From JAXMDS01 sp043777815 (GTDB taxonomy: Bacteria; Pseudomonadota; Alphaproteobacteria; Rickettsiales; Rickettsiaceae): 64,000 bases of DNA. The notes beneath the pieces are model-generated. The model was not told where the DNA came from and did not search any database. It worked only from the letters and a program-made list of their open reading frames with translations. A program made the translations under genes and the position numbers. The stretch lies in NCBI GenBank assembly GCA_043777815.1, contig JAYWHH010000001.1:124001-188000 (forward strand). The letters run 5' to 3'. Of this stretch, positions 54,983 to 64,000 are shown in pieces. Position 1 is the first letter of the stretch; each line of letters opens with the position of its first letter.

Positions 54983-57148
54983 GTGAAACGACTCTCAAAC
55001 TCCTTGCTATGTATTACATGCGGAGGCAAAGGAGAAAGATTGTGGCCTTTATCAACTAGCATGCTACCTAAGCAATTTAAAAGTTTATACAACGAAAAAT
55101 CTTTACTACAGAACACGCTTTATCGTAATGATTTTTTTGATAATATAGCTTTGATGTTTAATCAAACATTTATGAACCAAGTGAAAGTAGAAGTAGAAAA
55201 TTTTATATCAAGTAATCGTCTTTCTCATTCAACAATCTTCAATAACCATGTTCTTAATATTTCTAGTAAAGCTATTAATATAAATAAAAATTACACTGGT
55301 TCAAATTTTTTTTTAGTGCCTGAAAAACAAAAAATTGACACAACATGGTGCGCAATAATTGCAAGTCACTTGGCTATTAAATTAAAATTAAATACTGTTG
55401 TTTTAGCTCCTGTTGACCATGTGATTAATAATAAAAATCTTTATAAACAAGACATCTGCAACATAATACAAAATCTTTCAATGGGCGATATATCTGAAAC
55501 TATTGACCAAAATAAATTCCAAAATTTCAATACTGAGACTGATTATTCTTATCAAGCTATGATTAAAAATAATTCAATAATTACGATTGGAATTAAACCA
55601 AAGAACCCCACTAGCGAATATGGTTATATCAGCTCATATCCGTATAAATTTATTGAAAAACCGAATCTTTTACTTGCTATTAACTTGCTTAAAGATGGAT
55701 GGTATTGGAATTCTGGTATTTATATTTTTAAACCATGTAAATTTTTGAAAACAGTGTCCGAACTGCTGTTGCAACAAAATAATTCTAATGATTTTATATC
55801 AAATCTATTAAGCCAAGATTATAATAGCAATTTTCTAGACATTAAAACAAATTGTGGCATAAATTATACATTTTTCGATGATAGAGTTTACTCTAATGAT
55901 CTAAAAAGTATTGATAGGGAAGTTTCTCAAAAAACTAATCAAATTGCAATGGTACCTGCTAATTTTGATTGGATAGATATTGGAAGTTATCATTCACTGT
56001 GGTTAATTGGTAAAAAAGATGCAAACTTAAATGTAATTAAATCAAGTGTCAAAATAGATCTTGTCAATGTTAAAAATTGTTACTTGGATATAGATGATTC
56101 AGAATCAAATATTCCAAAAAAGCTTTCTAATTTAAAAAATTTGGGTATAATAGTAAAAAACCATAAAAAATTAATCAAAAATTTAACTATGGATTATAAT
56201 GCCGACGATTCTTTAGAGTTCAATAGTCAAAAAATAAACCTAAGAATTGATACAATTTGGGAAAAATTTCAACAAGGAATTGAATTAAAGGATGAAGATG
56301 TAAAAGCGGTGCACGAATACATAGATTATTTAGATAAAGGAATTGTAAAAACTGCAAACAAAATTAATGATGAATGGATAGTAAATGCTAATGCAAAAAA
56401 AGCAATTTTAATTTATATTAAATTATCACAAAATAAAGAAATTCTTGGAAACGATTTATTCTGGTTAGACAAATTAAAGCTAAAGAATTCTACAAATTTT
56501 AGTAGCTATGAAATTAAACTAAATAACAGTTTTACAGATTTTATTACTCCACATGATAGTCAAATCTCTAACAAAGAGCCTGAATTTACTACGTACAAAG
56601 AATCAAATTCAAAAAAATATTTTAAAGAAAAAAATATTAGAATTGTTCCGCCTGCTGTAGTAAGGTATGGATCATTTATTGGTGAAAATGTCATATTAAT
56701 GCCTTCTTTCGTTAATATTGGAGCACATGTTGGATCCAAAACTATGATAGATACTTGGGCTACGGTTGGATCTTGCGCTTATATTGGAAGCAATTGTCAT
56801 ATTTCTGGTGGAGTTGGAATTGGTGGTGTTTTAGAGCCAGCGCACGCACGTCCCGTTATAATAGAAGATAATTGCTTTATAGGAGCAAGAAGTCAGATTG
56901 CTGAAGGAACCTTAATCAAATCTGGATCAGTTATAGGTATGGGTGTATATATAGGAATGTCAACCAAAATTATTGATATAGAGACCAAAGAGGTATATTA
57001 TGGCGTGGTTCCAGAAAATTCAGTAGTAGTACAAGGGGGATATGAAAAAAATGGTTTAATTGTCAGTTGTCCAGTCATAATAAAAAAAGCTGATGAAAAA
57101 ACTCGCCAAAAAACTTCTATAAATGAACTTTTAAGAAGTCCTGATTAA
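54983..57148 (+). CDS. Fusion: mannose-1-phosphate guanylyltransferase-like domain + DapD (tetrahydrodipicolinate N-succinyltransferase)
   Basis: 721 residues from a GTG start. Residues 1 to about 350 match the ManC-type nucleotidyltransferase: CGGKGERLWPLS at 13-24, PKQF at 29-32, APVDHVI, TSEYGYIS, FIEKP, WNSGIYIF and FDWIDIGSYHSLW; no cupin isomerase domain follows. Residues about 420-721 are a whole DapD: N-terminal RIDTIWEKFQQG, then RIVPPAVVRYGSFI, the left-handed beta helix with MIDTWATVGSCAYIG, HISGGVGIGGVLEP and IIEDNCFIGARSQIAEG, ending with SINELLRSPD. DapD acts in lysine and diaminopimelate synthesis; ManC makes GDP-mannose. The frame is open throughout with no internal start needed. 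DapD carries an extra loop of about 45 residues between its two domains. Convergent with virB6. Confidence 0.9.
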   Translation: MKRLSNSLLCITCGGKGERLWPLSTSMLPKQFKSLYNEKSLLQNTLYRNDFFDNIALMFNQTFMNQVKVEVENFISSNRLSHSTIFNNHVLNISSKAININKNYTGSNFFLVPEKQKIDTTWCAIIASHLAIKLKLNTVVLAPVDHVINNKNLYKQDICNIIQNLSMGDISETIDQNKFQNFNTETDYSYQAMIKNNSIITIGIKPKNPTSEYGYISSYPYKFIEKPNLLLAINLLKDGWYWNSGIYIFKPCKFLKTVSELLLQQNNSNDFISNLLSQDYNSNFLDIKTNCGINYTFFDDRVYSNDLKSIDREVSQKTNQIAMVPANFDWIDIGSYHSLWLIGKKDANLNVIKSSVKIDLVNVKNCYLDIDDSESNIPKKLSNLKNLGIIVKNHKKLIKNLTMDYNADDSLEFNSQKINLRIDTIWEKFQQGIELKDEDVKAVHEYIDYLDKGIVKTANKINDEWIVNANAKKAILIYIKLSQNKEILGNDLFWLDKLKLKNSTNFSSYEIKLNNSFTDFITPHDSQISNKEPEFTTYKESNSKKYFKEKNIRIVPPAVVRYGSFIGENVILMPSFVNIGAHVGSKTMIDTWATVGSCAYIGSNCHISGGVGIGGVLEPAHARPVIIEDNCFIGARSQIAEGTLIKSGSVIGMGVYIGMSTKIIDIETKEVYYGVVPENSVVVQGGYEKNGLIVSCPVIIKKADEKTRQKTSINELLRSPD

Positions 57149-57149
57149 C

Positions 57150-59150
57150 TTATTTATCTACTAGTTCAGTAAATTTCATCAATTGAGCAGATAGTCCAGC
57201 TACTACAAAGTATATGAACAATAATACAAAAACATCTTTTATGAAATCATCATAACTATAACTTTTGTTTGCTTCAGGGCTATTTAATTTATACATAAAA
57301 CTTTGCTGACATTCCTCCGCCTTGTTTTTATCGGGATAAAATGCCCAGTCTGTACTAATTTTAGTTGCGTATTTCGATCCTTCTGGTTTTTCAAACTGAC
57401 AACTGGAATATTGTTTTAACTCTATTATTCTTAGCATAAAGGTTATAAAAACGATAGCTAAACTAGGTTTTAATATGTAACTGATAATTAGACTAATATA
57501 TCGATCAAAGTATTTTGATAAAGGTTCTATTAACCAAAAACATAAAAAAAATGGAGCTAAAATTGCTAATATAGTAAGCATTACTTTGTTAAATATAATT
57601 AACACGAGAAAGTCTGCAAGTATTCCAATACAAACGGCTAATGGCGCCTTGCCAATTCCCATCAAAAGACCTAATCCTGAAAAAATTCCTATTACGAATA
57701 GCGCTACACAAACTATTAATAAGCCTATTTTTATTCCGTTACTGCTACTAAAATCAAATCCAAGCAAATTTCTCATCTTACACCATATTTTATCTGTTAT
57801 AGTTATTGCTATATCATCAGTATCACACACGGATTTATACACTTTATCAGATTTTGTTTTGCTAGATTTTGGTGTAACAGATTTTGCATCTACTTTTGTG
57901 GTTTTTTCTTTACCATTAGATAAAACACTATTTGACAAGTCAATACTAAATGCTCTAGCAAGCTCTAAACCTTCTGAAATAACAGTTTTATTATTAATAG
58001 CAAGTTTATTAAAATTGATTGAAGATTCATTAGAGGCATAATTTTTAGTTTTAACTGGCGTTGTAAGAGTTATTACTAAAATTATTTTTATTATTCCAAT
58101 TAAAACTCCATCTGAACTGCCGGTTGATATTTGCATTCCAAGTGAAATTAGATAAATAATTGAAACTATTCCTACTAATAATTGAGTTTTAGATAAAATG
58201 CCATTAATTAAAGATCCACTTTGAATCTTTTCCAACTGAAGATCAATCATATCAGAGATAAACGATAGTACACTGTTATCTGATAGAGATGCTTTTTTTG
58301 TAGGATCACTTACAATGTCCCCAATGATTGCTTTTTTACTGTTTTCAGCGAATTCTAAACTAGGATCCTTAAAATATTGACATCCAATATAATTATAATT
58401 AGGAATCTGAAGAAAGCTTTTTTTTGGTGATAATGCCCTTGCGCAGCATCTATCTGCATTTTCATAACATTTCACCATAATTTTAAATTTAAACATTTCA
58501 TGATCTTTATCCTTGCTTTCAGAAAATGAGCGCGATTTAACTTTAGTATCTTCAACTTTTTTAGCAAGATATTTAGAAATTATTTCTTTTATCTTATTAT
58601 CTTTTTCTTTTATTAATTCATCCTTTTGCCTTATTAATTCATCTTTTTGCTCTATCAAACCGTCTTTTGATTTTATATTCTTGTTTTGATCTTCTATCAA
58701 TTTTTCTTTTTCTTTTATCATACCGTCTATAGAATCAGATTTAGATTTTATTTCATTTAAAAGTTCGTTTGGTATTATCCTGTCAATAAGGGCATCTTCA
58801 GAAAAAACTAAATCAATTTTTTTATTTTCTTCAGTATCATGAATGGAAATTGGGGCCTTGTTACATGAGTATGGCGAAAGGTAAACCTCTTCGCTTCTAT
58901 AATCGCCCCAGAGTGAGTGAATTATAGATTGACTAATTGTCATACTTGGCACTTCTGCAATTGAAGATGAGCATCTTTTAGATTGGTTGTTATTTATTAG
59001 ATTTATTGAAGTAAATTCTAAATAAGCATTTCTTTGTGTACTATATTCAGGTTGCCACCTTGTTCTTAATGTATCAATATCGCTAGAGCCATAAGAATGC
59101 AGTGGCATATTAGCGAAAAATACCGCAATAAAAAATAAAAAAATCTTCAT
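57150..59150 (-). CDS. virB6: VirB6/TrbL-like T4SS inner membrane protein with a coiled-coil insertion
   Basis: About 666 residues from the ATG at 59150 (16 bases after the virB4 stop); the open frame reaches 59240 but the signal peptide MKIFLFFIAVFFANMPLHSYG starts at 59150. An exported polar domain with Cys residues follows, containing a heptad-like coiled coil of repeated KDELI/KDGLI units at about residues 140-190. The polytopic part begins near residue 320 (LLVGIVSIIYLISLGMQI), with IGLLIVCVALFVIGIFSGLG, MLTILAILAPFFLCFWLIEP and ISYILKPSLAIVFITFMLRI. The LAPFFL...P segment between helices is the VirB6/TrbL core. Last gene of virB3-virB4-virB6; only 1 base separates its stop from that of the fusion gene. 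Confidence 0.85.
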   Translation of the reverse strand: MKIFLFFIAVFFANMPLHSYGSSDIDTLRTRWQPEYSTQRNAYLEFTSINLINNNQSKRCSSSIAEVPSMTISQSIIHSLWGDYRSEEVYLSPYSCNKAPISIHDTEENKKIDLVFSEDALIDRIIPNELLNEIKSKSDSIDGMIKEKEKLIEDQNKNIKSKDGLIEQKDELIRQKDELIKEKDNKIKEIISKYLAKKVEDTKVKSRSFSESKDKDHEMFKFKIMVKCYENADRCCARALSPKKSFLQIPNYNYIGCQYFKDPSLEFAENSKKAIIGDIVSDPTKKASLSDNSVLSFISDMIDLQLEKIQSGSLINGILSKTQLLVGIVSIIYLISLGMQISTGSSDGVLIGIIKIILVITLTTPVKTKNYASNESSINFNKLAINNKTVISEGLELARAFSIDLSNSVLSNGKEKTTKVDAKSVTPKSSKTKSDKVYKSVCDTDDIAITITDKIWCKMRNLLGFDFSSSNGIKIGLLIVCVALFVIGIFSGLGLLMGIGKAPLAVCIGILADFLVLIIFNKVMLTILAILAPFFLCFWLIEPLSKYFDRYISLIISYILKPSLAIVFITFMLRIIELKQYSSCQFEKPEGSKYATKISTDWAFYPDKNKAEECQQSFMYKLNSPEANKSYSYDDFIKDVFVLLFIYFVVAGLSAQLMKFTELVDK

Positions 59151-59166
59151 ATATAGGCATTCATAG

Positions 59167-61557
59167 TTATTTATTGATCTTATTAGCCTCTTGACAAAAT
59201 TGATAAAACCAATCTTTCGGATTGCTACTAGTGACTTCAATTATTTGATTTAGTAGCTGAACAGTTTCTGCACGACCAGATAAAATATTGATCGCTTCAG
59301 CCATGTATGATAAGTCAATTTTTGCAACTATTGAATGCGAGCCTTGTTTAACCAAAAAATATCTACTACCAGGATCTGTTGTTCTAACTATATCGAATTC
59401 TCTATCTGAAAGCATGAAGACTGTTTTGTATTCTCTGGTTGCTTTTAAATTTGGTAGAAATATTTGTGTTGATGTTTGTTGAATCAAGGTGTCACTTATA
59501 CTACTTTTAGTTGCATCTTCAATACTTTGAGTTGCAAATACTACAAATGTATTCAGCTTCCTCAAAACCTTGAGCCAATCTTTGATTTTTGGTCCAAAAA
59601 CTGGATTATCTATTAATGCCCAGGCTTCATCTAAAATAATTACAGTTGGTTCGCCCGTTAAATGGATTTGAATTTTATGAAATACATAAAGAAGAGTTGG
59701 TGGAAGTCCAATCTTATCTTTTAAGATAGTTGACATCTCAAATCCAAAGACTTTATTTTTAGTAAGATCTAAGAAATCTTCTGCATTGTCGAATAGGCTT
59801 GCTTTAGCTCCACTGCCATACCAAATTTCTAATCTGGCCGCTATATTATCATCGCGACTAATTCCAAAAAATGGCGCTAAATTAGACAGTTGCCTATCTT
59901 TTAAATTTAATTTATAATTACCTTCTATTGCTTGGTTTATGGTTTTCCTGTCTTCTGATGAAAGTCGTTCTCCATTGGTGGTTAGAAGGGCCTCAAACCA
60001 ACTAAACAAAAAATTTCTATTATCCTCATTGTCGTCTAGCTTCAATGGATTGAGTGAATATGATTCTTTGGACTGTATAGAATTATACGTTCCATTAAGA
60101 GCTCTAATAAAAATTTCCGCCCCATGATCTTTATCAAAAAAATACATTTTAGGATTAAATTTAAGCAATTCTGCGCATAAAAAGTTCATTAAGACAGTCT
60201 TTCCTGCGCCTGTTGGTCCAACTATAATGGTATGCCCAACATCTCTTACATGAAAGCTAAAATAATATGGAGTTTTAGACGGTGTGTCTAAAATAGACAC
60301 ATATTCTCCCCAATGATTTCCACTTTTCTTTCCTTTTGGATAATTGTGCATTGAACATAAGCCAGATAAATTAATGGTATGAATTATACTAGATCTCACT
60401 ATATAATCTTTATTTCCAGGCAATTGACCCCAAAATACTGGCTCTAAGTTTACGGTATCTCTGACAGCCTGGATGCCATAATTTGATAATTCAGTTACTG
60501 CTAAAGATACAGATTTATTTAAATCCTGCTCTGTATCAGCAATGCAAAGCATGCTTAAATGATGATATCCAAACACCACATCTCCACTAGTTGCTAAATC
60601 CATAGCGGTAGATATATCCATGATTTGAGAAATCGATTTATCTTCTGATTGAATCATGCGATTTTGTTGAAGTTGAATTTTGCCAATCGCTACATTTTTA
60701 TTAACAAAATGAAAGCTTTGAGTAAGAATAAATTCATAATTGGTCTTTAAAAATCCATCCAACATGATAGTTGAGGTATATTGAGGATATGACTTAATTC
60801 CAATTGTACTAGCATATTTTTTTTTATTATTGCCTTCAACTTCTAAATGTTTTTGTTTGAAAGTAATTCTATTTTGACTTAAAATCTCATCAATTCCCCT
60901 AGATATCGGTAGCAAAGTTTTTCTACTTATTCCGCAATTTAAAATTGAGTATAAAAATTGTAACATTTCACATTTTCCATCTGGTTTCAATTCAAGAATT
61001 TTTGGATTATATTCAGATAAAGAATTTATAATACGAGACCCAACTTCATTTAAATCTTCCTCAAGTCTTTTCATGTCACGTATCCAATAGTCTTTAGATT
61101 GAGTTTGCATTAATCTTTTATACCAATATTCAAAAAATGCAATTCCTTGTTTTTCTAATTGATATATTACAGTTATATACAAATCATTACTAAAATATAA
61201 GGCGTTAGATTGTCTGTTGTTCCATTTATTTTTGATAAATTTAACAAACTCTATGTTTGTATCAGTAAAAAGATGTGGAAGTTTAACATTTCTTTGCCTT
61301 ACTAAATGAAAGTATAAACTTAAATATCCTGAAGATAATCCTTTAAATAAAGTATTTCTTAATTGTTTTTTTATTTCAAGATCTATATCGTTAATTGCTT
61401 CAAATGATATACCTTCAACTCTAATAATTCTGACTAATTGGTTGTCTTTAGTTAAAATTATGTCATTTTGCCAATGTGCTTTGTACGGAATATATTTAGA
61501 CATAGAAACTTCATTGAATATATATCTTTCTGTGAGAATCTTAGGGACAGAGAACAT
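59167..61557 (-). CDS. virB4: VirB4 T4SS ATPase
   Basis: Cytoplasmic-face ATPase driving pilus-like assembly and substrate transfer. 796 residues, normal. N-terminal CagE/TrbE/VirB domain to about residue 400; then Walker A GPTGAGKTVLMNF at 447-459, Walker B TVIILDEAWALIDN at about 638-651, and a VVFATQSIEDA motif further on. Starts with ATG at 61557, five bases after the virB3 stop; an internal ATG at 61503 is possible. In Rickettsiales virB3-virB4 is followed by several virB6-like genes; here only one follows directly. Confidence 0.95.
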   Translation of the reverse strand: MFSVPKILTERYIFNEVSMSKYIPYKAHWQNDIILTKDNQLVRIIRVEGISFEAINDIDLEIKKQLRNTLFKGLSSGYLSLYFHLVRQRNVKLPHLFTDTNIEFVKFIKNKWNNRQSNALYFSNDLYITVIYQLEKQGIAFFEYWYKRLMQTQSKDYWIRDMKRLEEDLNEVGSRIINSLSEYNPKILELKPDGKCEMLQFLYSILNCGISRKTLLPISRGIDEILSQNRITFKQKHLEVEGNNKKKYASTIGIKSYPQYTSTIMLDGFLKTNYEFILTQSFHFVNKNVAIGKIQLQQNRMIQSEDKSISQIMDISTAMDLATSGDVVFGYHHLSMLCIADTEQDLNKSVSLAVTELSNYGIQAVRDTVNLEPVFWGQLPGNKDYIVRSSIIHTINLSGLCSMHNYPKGKKSGNHWGEYVSILDTPSKTPYYFSFHVRDVGHTIIVGPTGAGKTVLMNFLCAELLKFNPKMYFFDKDHGAEIFIRALNGTYNSIQSKESYSLNPLKLDDNEDNRNFLFSWFEALLTTNGERLSSEDRKTINQAIEGNYKLNLKDRQLSNLAPFFGISRDDNIAARLEIWYGSGAKASLFDNAEDFLDLTKNKVFGFEMSTILKDKIGLPPTLLYVFHKIQIHLTGEPTVIILDEAWALIDNPVFGPKIKDWLKVLRKLNTFVVFATQSIEDATKSSISDTLIQQTSTQIFLPNLKATREYKTVFMLSDREFDIVRTTDPGSRYFLVKQGSHSIVAKIDLSYMAEAINILSGRAETVQLLNQIIEVTSSNPKDWFYQFCQEANKINK

Positions 61558-61562
61558 AAAAA

Positions 61563-61841
61563 TTAAACTAAATAAGAGTTACCATTTTCATTATTTTTAC
61601 ATGAATTAAACTTTGAATATTTAGTTAAGTAAATACTTATTAACATTGGATCATTGAAGCATATATAATAACCTATAAAATGTATAATAACACCTATAGC
61701 AAGAGCCTCAAATCTTTTTGTAAAAATGAATACGCCCAATAAAGTAAATCCATTGAGTAAAAAATACTCTACAGTTACGCCAAAAAATAAAGTAGGCCTT
61801 GTTAATCCTAAAAAAACTATATCTCCTTTAATTCCTGACAT
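61563..61841 (-). CDS. virB3: VirB3 T4SS inner membrane protein
   Basis: 92-residue membrane protein. The N-terminus DIVFLGLTRPTLFFGVTVEY is the VirB3 signature (GLTRP), followed by two membrane helices (FLLNGFTLLGVFIFT and LAIGVIIHFIGYYIC) and a short polar tail containing DPMLISIYLTKYSK. Acts with VirB4 and VirB6 in the T4SS inner-membrane complex. First gene of the minus-strand virB3-virB4-virB6 run, coupled tightly to virB4. Confidence 0.93.
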   Translation of the reverse strand: MSGIKGDIVFLGLTRPTLFFGVTVEYFLLNGFTLLGVFIFTKRFEALAIGVIIHFIGYYICFNDPMLISIYLTKYSKFNSCKNNENGNSYLV

Positions 61842-62076
61842 TACTGAAATAGAATTTATATGCTATATTATTAAACTAAAAGTTGATTTTTGTTTGAATT
61901 AACTATCGTTTTTTTGAATAAAATCTTCAATGAATCATTTGTACTACTAGTTTTTTTAAAACATAATTAATTGATTGAATTAGCTCAAGTTAAAGAAAAA
62001 TGTTTTCAAGTATAGTTGCTTAACGCTATAAGTTAAATATTGTTAAATAGTTCTAAGTTTGCTTAATCAAAAATCA

Positions 62077-62760
62077 ATGAAAAAACATTTGGATAAATTG
62101 TTAGAAAAATTATGCCTACATTCTTTAGATCTATATGAGAATCTAGTTACTCTCACGGATACGTCTCAAAATAAAGATATTTTTTATTTGAGTTTTAAGA
62201 AACTTATGATCATGTTTGAAGGCATAAGGCATGTTGTCTATGATGATAAGACTGGCAAAAGCTACGATATTAAAAATCCCGTAGGAAATCCAACTATAGG
62301 AATAGGATGCAATTTGAGATTTTATGGCAAACTATTGCCACAAATTATTGGTAGAAAAAATGAACCACGTTTATTAGATTTAATTTTGCATAAAAAATAT
62401 CGCTTATCTGACGATGAAATAAATCTATTGTTTATATTTTGTATGAATGAAAGTCTTACGAGGCTAAATTCTATATATGGAAGAGATAAAATATTGAAAT
62501 TGCCATCTTTAATCACTATAGTGCTACTATCTTTAAGTTTCAATAGTGGAAGAAAGTTTATTACTAATGCATCAACTTTAATTAATGGAATAAACATTTA
62601 CAAAATAGTAAATCAATATTTCAATAACTTGGATTTAAATTCATTAGTAAAAAAAACAATATCAATACTTTTATCAATAAAACATCCTAAAAATTTACCT
62701 GGTTTAACATACAGAAGAAATATGGAAGCAGCAATAATATCTTTATATCTTAAAAATTAG
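62077..62760 (+). CDS. GH24 (T4-lysozyme-like) muramidase
   Basis: 227 residues from the ATG at 62077 (a TTG at 62059 would add six). The phage-lysozyme-type active site is visible: FEGIRHVVYDDKTG with catalytic Glu48 and Asp56/57, then VGNPTIGIGCNL, where Thr73 takes the place of the family's third residue; about 10 extra residues sit between Asp and Thr. SLSFNSGRKF near residue 155 matches the later family block and LPGLTYRRNMEAAI the end. No signal peptide is evident. It is divergent from virB3. A peptidoglycan hydrolase beside T4SS genes could serve as the VirB1-type wall-opening enzyme, or be a relic of a phage endolysin. Confidence 0.78.
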   Translation: MKKHLDKLLEKLCLHSLDLYENLVTLTDTSQNKDIFYLSFKKLMIMFEGIRHVVYDDKTGKSYDIKNPVGNPTIGIGCNLRFYGKLLPQIIGRKNEPRLLDLILHKKYRLSDDEINLLFIFCMNESLTRLNSIYGRDKILKLPSLITIVLLSLSFNSGRKFITNASTLINGINIYKIVNQYFNNLDLNSLVKKTISILLSIKHPKNLPGLTYRRNMEAAIISLYLKN

Positions 62761-62817
62761 CTTAGTGGAGATATTAATAAATGTTAAGATTCTAAAATTC
62801 AACATTAAAATTCTCTT

Positions 62818-63282
62818 ATGAGTAATACCATGAATAAGATTTTTGAAAAATATCTGAAAAAAATAGATAAAACGCTACTTAAGTTAGTTGCTAGTATCAA
62901 TATCAAATTCAAAAATTTTTTAGATGATAAGCAGAGTGATAAGCAAATAGATCTGGAATCAATTGATTCAATGTATACAATCTTTAATCAGGATGACTAT
63001 AAAAAAATTATCGAAAAAGCAAAATGCAATAATATCATTGAGGTAGTTTTAGAGACAATCTTCTACATTGCTAAAGTTTTTGAAACAAATATTATAAAAT
63101 GCATTTATAAAGTTTTTGAACTCACAAAATTAAAGAATGACACAGCCAAAAAAGATGATAAGAAGGAGGATATAGTTGCCGAAATATACCAGCATATAGC
63201 ATCGTATCTTGCAGAATTAAGATATGAAGTTGAATTTGTCTTAGATGATGTTCTAAAAATATATAAATTACATCAACATTAG
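62818..63282 (+). CDS. Hypothetical helical protein downstream of the muramidase
   Basis: 154 residues, Lys/Asp/Ile-rich, predicted mostly helical, with no signal peptide or clear membrane span. Not recognised. It begins 57 bases after the muramidase stop on the same strand, so the two are probably co-transcribed. A central stretch NNIIEVVLETIFYIAKVFET is amphipathic. A pairing with the muramidase (holin-like, chaperone or effector) is possible but the sequence does not show which. Confidence 0.6.
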   Translation: MSNTMNKIFEKYLKKIDKTLLKLVASINIKFKNFLDDKQSDKQIDLESIDSMYTIFNQDDYKKIIEKAKCNNIIEVVLETIFYIAKVFETNIIKCIYKVFELTKLKNDTAKKDDKKEDIVAEIYQHIASYLAELRYEVEFVLDDVLKIYKLHQH

Positions 63283-63339
63283 TAGAATTTTCGTGTTTTT
63301 ATCTAAGCTTTTTTTGTGCATACATATTTTAAATGTCAC

Positions 63340-64000
63340 TTAAGTAACTATATTAATTATTTTGTTTGGCACAAAGATTATTTTTTTGGAATTTAATAAA
63401 ATCTCTTTGAATGAATCAATCTTATTGATCTCAGCTATTACTCCATCTTTACTGATTTCTTTTTCAACGTTTAAGACTAGCTTTAGCTTTCCATTTACCT
63501 GAACTGCAAGTTTCAGGATTTGATTGCCTAAATGATGAGAGTCTGGCGTTGGCCATTTTGAAATTGCAAGACATTCTTTTTCTCCTAATATTTCCCAAAT
63601 TTCCTCTGAAATATGTGGACAAATTGGATTTAAAAGGGCAATAAGCAGTTTGTATCCATATTTTGCAAGTCCCAAACTAGAAGAATCTTCTTTGGTTAAA
63701 ATTTTATTTATCAAACTAACGAATTCGTAAAAATTTGCTATTGCGGTATTGAATTTACAGTTTTCTAGATCACAAGTAATTTTCTTAATAAAGTTGTTGA
63801 TATCAATCAAATGTTTCGATAAAGATGGATCAAGGTTTTCAAATTTATCCAAAATTTCAACATGTTTGAATTTTTCAACCAACTTAATAACTTTCTGCAG
63901 AAAACGATCACTACCATTGATACCATGATAACTCCATTCAAAATCTTTTTCAGGCGGATTGTCTGACATGAGAAAAAATCTCAAAACATCAGGAGAGTAT
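63340..64000 (-). CDS. leuS: Leucyl-tRNA synthetase, C-terminal part (5' end beyond window)
   Basis: About 220 codons are open to the window edge. The edge reads YSPDVLRFFLMSDNPPEKDFEWS, the end of the LeuRS catalytic core just after the KMSKS region, followed by the anticodon-binding helical domain with PICPHISEEIWEILG and the C-terminal tRNA-binding tail (VQVNGKLKLVLNVEKEIS). Class I enzyme charging tRNA-Leu. The codon at 63984 that can be read as a start is an internal TTG, not the real start. Convergent with the hypothetical gene at 62818. Confidence 0.95.
   Translation of the reverse strand, partial: YSPDVLRFFLMSDNPPEKDFEWSYHGINGSDRFLQKVIKLVEKFKHVEILDKFENLDPSLSKHLIDINNFIKKITCDLENCKFNTAIANFYEFVSLINKILTKEDSSSLGLAKYGYKLLIALLNPICPHISEEIWEILGEKECLAISKWPTPDSHHLGNQILKLAVQVNGKLKLVLNVEKEISKDGVIAEINKIDSFKEILLNSKKIIFVPNKIINIVT

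Noticed and set aside
59151..59240. Longer N-terminus for the 57-59 kb virB6
   Set aside because: It would overlap the end of virB4 by 74 bases and place 30 residues ahead of a clear signal peptide; ATG 59150 fits better.
62059..62760. Prophage suspected from the lysozyme-like gene
   Set aside because: No capsid, tail, terminase or integrase gene is nearby; the neighbours are T4SS genes and leuS.

Overview
The window reads as a chromosomal segment of an obligately intracellular alphaproteobacterium, most likely a member of the Rickettsiales. The evidence is in the sequence: very high A+T content (by eye roughly 70% or more), two ATP/ADP translocases of the Tlc family, a virB3-virB4-virB6 type IV secretion cluster plus a second virB6-like pair, and otherwise house-keeping genes with few pathways. 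I cannot name the family or genus; Midichloriaceae-like or Deianiraeaceae-like relatives fit, and Holosporales cannot be excluded from this segment alone.

Layout. 1-8 kb: truncated rplC, tRNA-Ala, yciB, tatD, rimM, a frame-disrupted outer-membrane-like gene, a zinc-ribbon membrane protein, nusA, tspO. 8-20 kb: tRNA-Gln, fmt, a HIT protein, rplJ, tlc1-rsmG, gltX, prmC, a PAP2 phosphatase with a pentapeptide repeat, tlc2, an XRE regulator. 20-30 kb: rpsN and rplE, tRNA-fMet, ppx/gppA, dut, an orphan TraT-like lipoprotein, rplI, tRNA-Arg, radC, a GT2 glycosyltransferase and the RNase P RNA. 30-39 kb: a large secreted Cys-containing protein overlapping a virB6, then recG. 39-50 kb: an SSS symporter, a polar amino acid ABC pair, uppS, sspB, uvrC, a shortened glutamine-synthetase-like protein, a polyprenyl synthase, dcd, atpA. 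50-57 kb: a repeat-bearing hypothetical, truB, rpsG, an NTF2-like ORF, cutA, rplR, then a fused nucleotidyltransferase-DapD gene. 57-64 kb: virB6, virB4, virB3 (minus strand), a divergent GH24-type muramidase and a hypothetical, and the 3' part of leuS.

How the genes fit together. Tlc proteins, the transporters and TspO point to life on host metabolites. DapD, UppS, the PAP2 phosphatase and the muramidase point to a retained peptidoglycan pathway. The VirB3/B4/B6 proteins belong to a host-interaction T4SS that is split between two places about 21 kb apart.

Two themes stand out. First, operon structure is eroded: rplC, rplJ, rpsG, rplR and atpA each sit without their usual partners (only rplE-rpsN stays paired). 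Second, short duplications are frequent: in-frame repeats inside otherwise conserved enzymes (rsmG, prmC, PAP2, nusA) and duplicated gene 3' ends (the ppx/dut junction, the rpsG tail). The most unusual single gene is the 721-codon fusion at 54983-57148, which joins a mannose-1-phosphate guanylyltransferase-like domain to a complete DapD. No CRISPR array, insertion sequence or prophage was seen.
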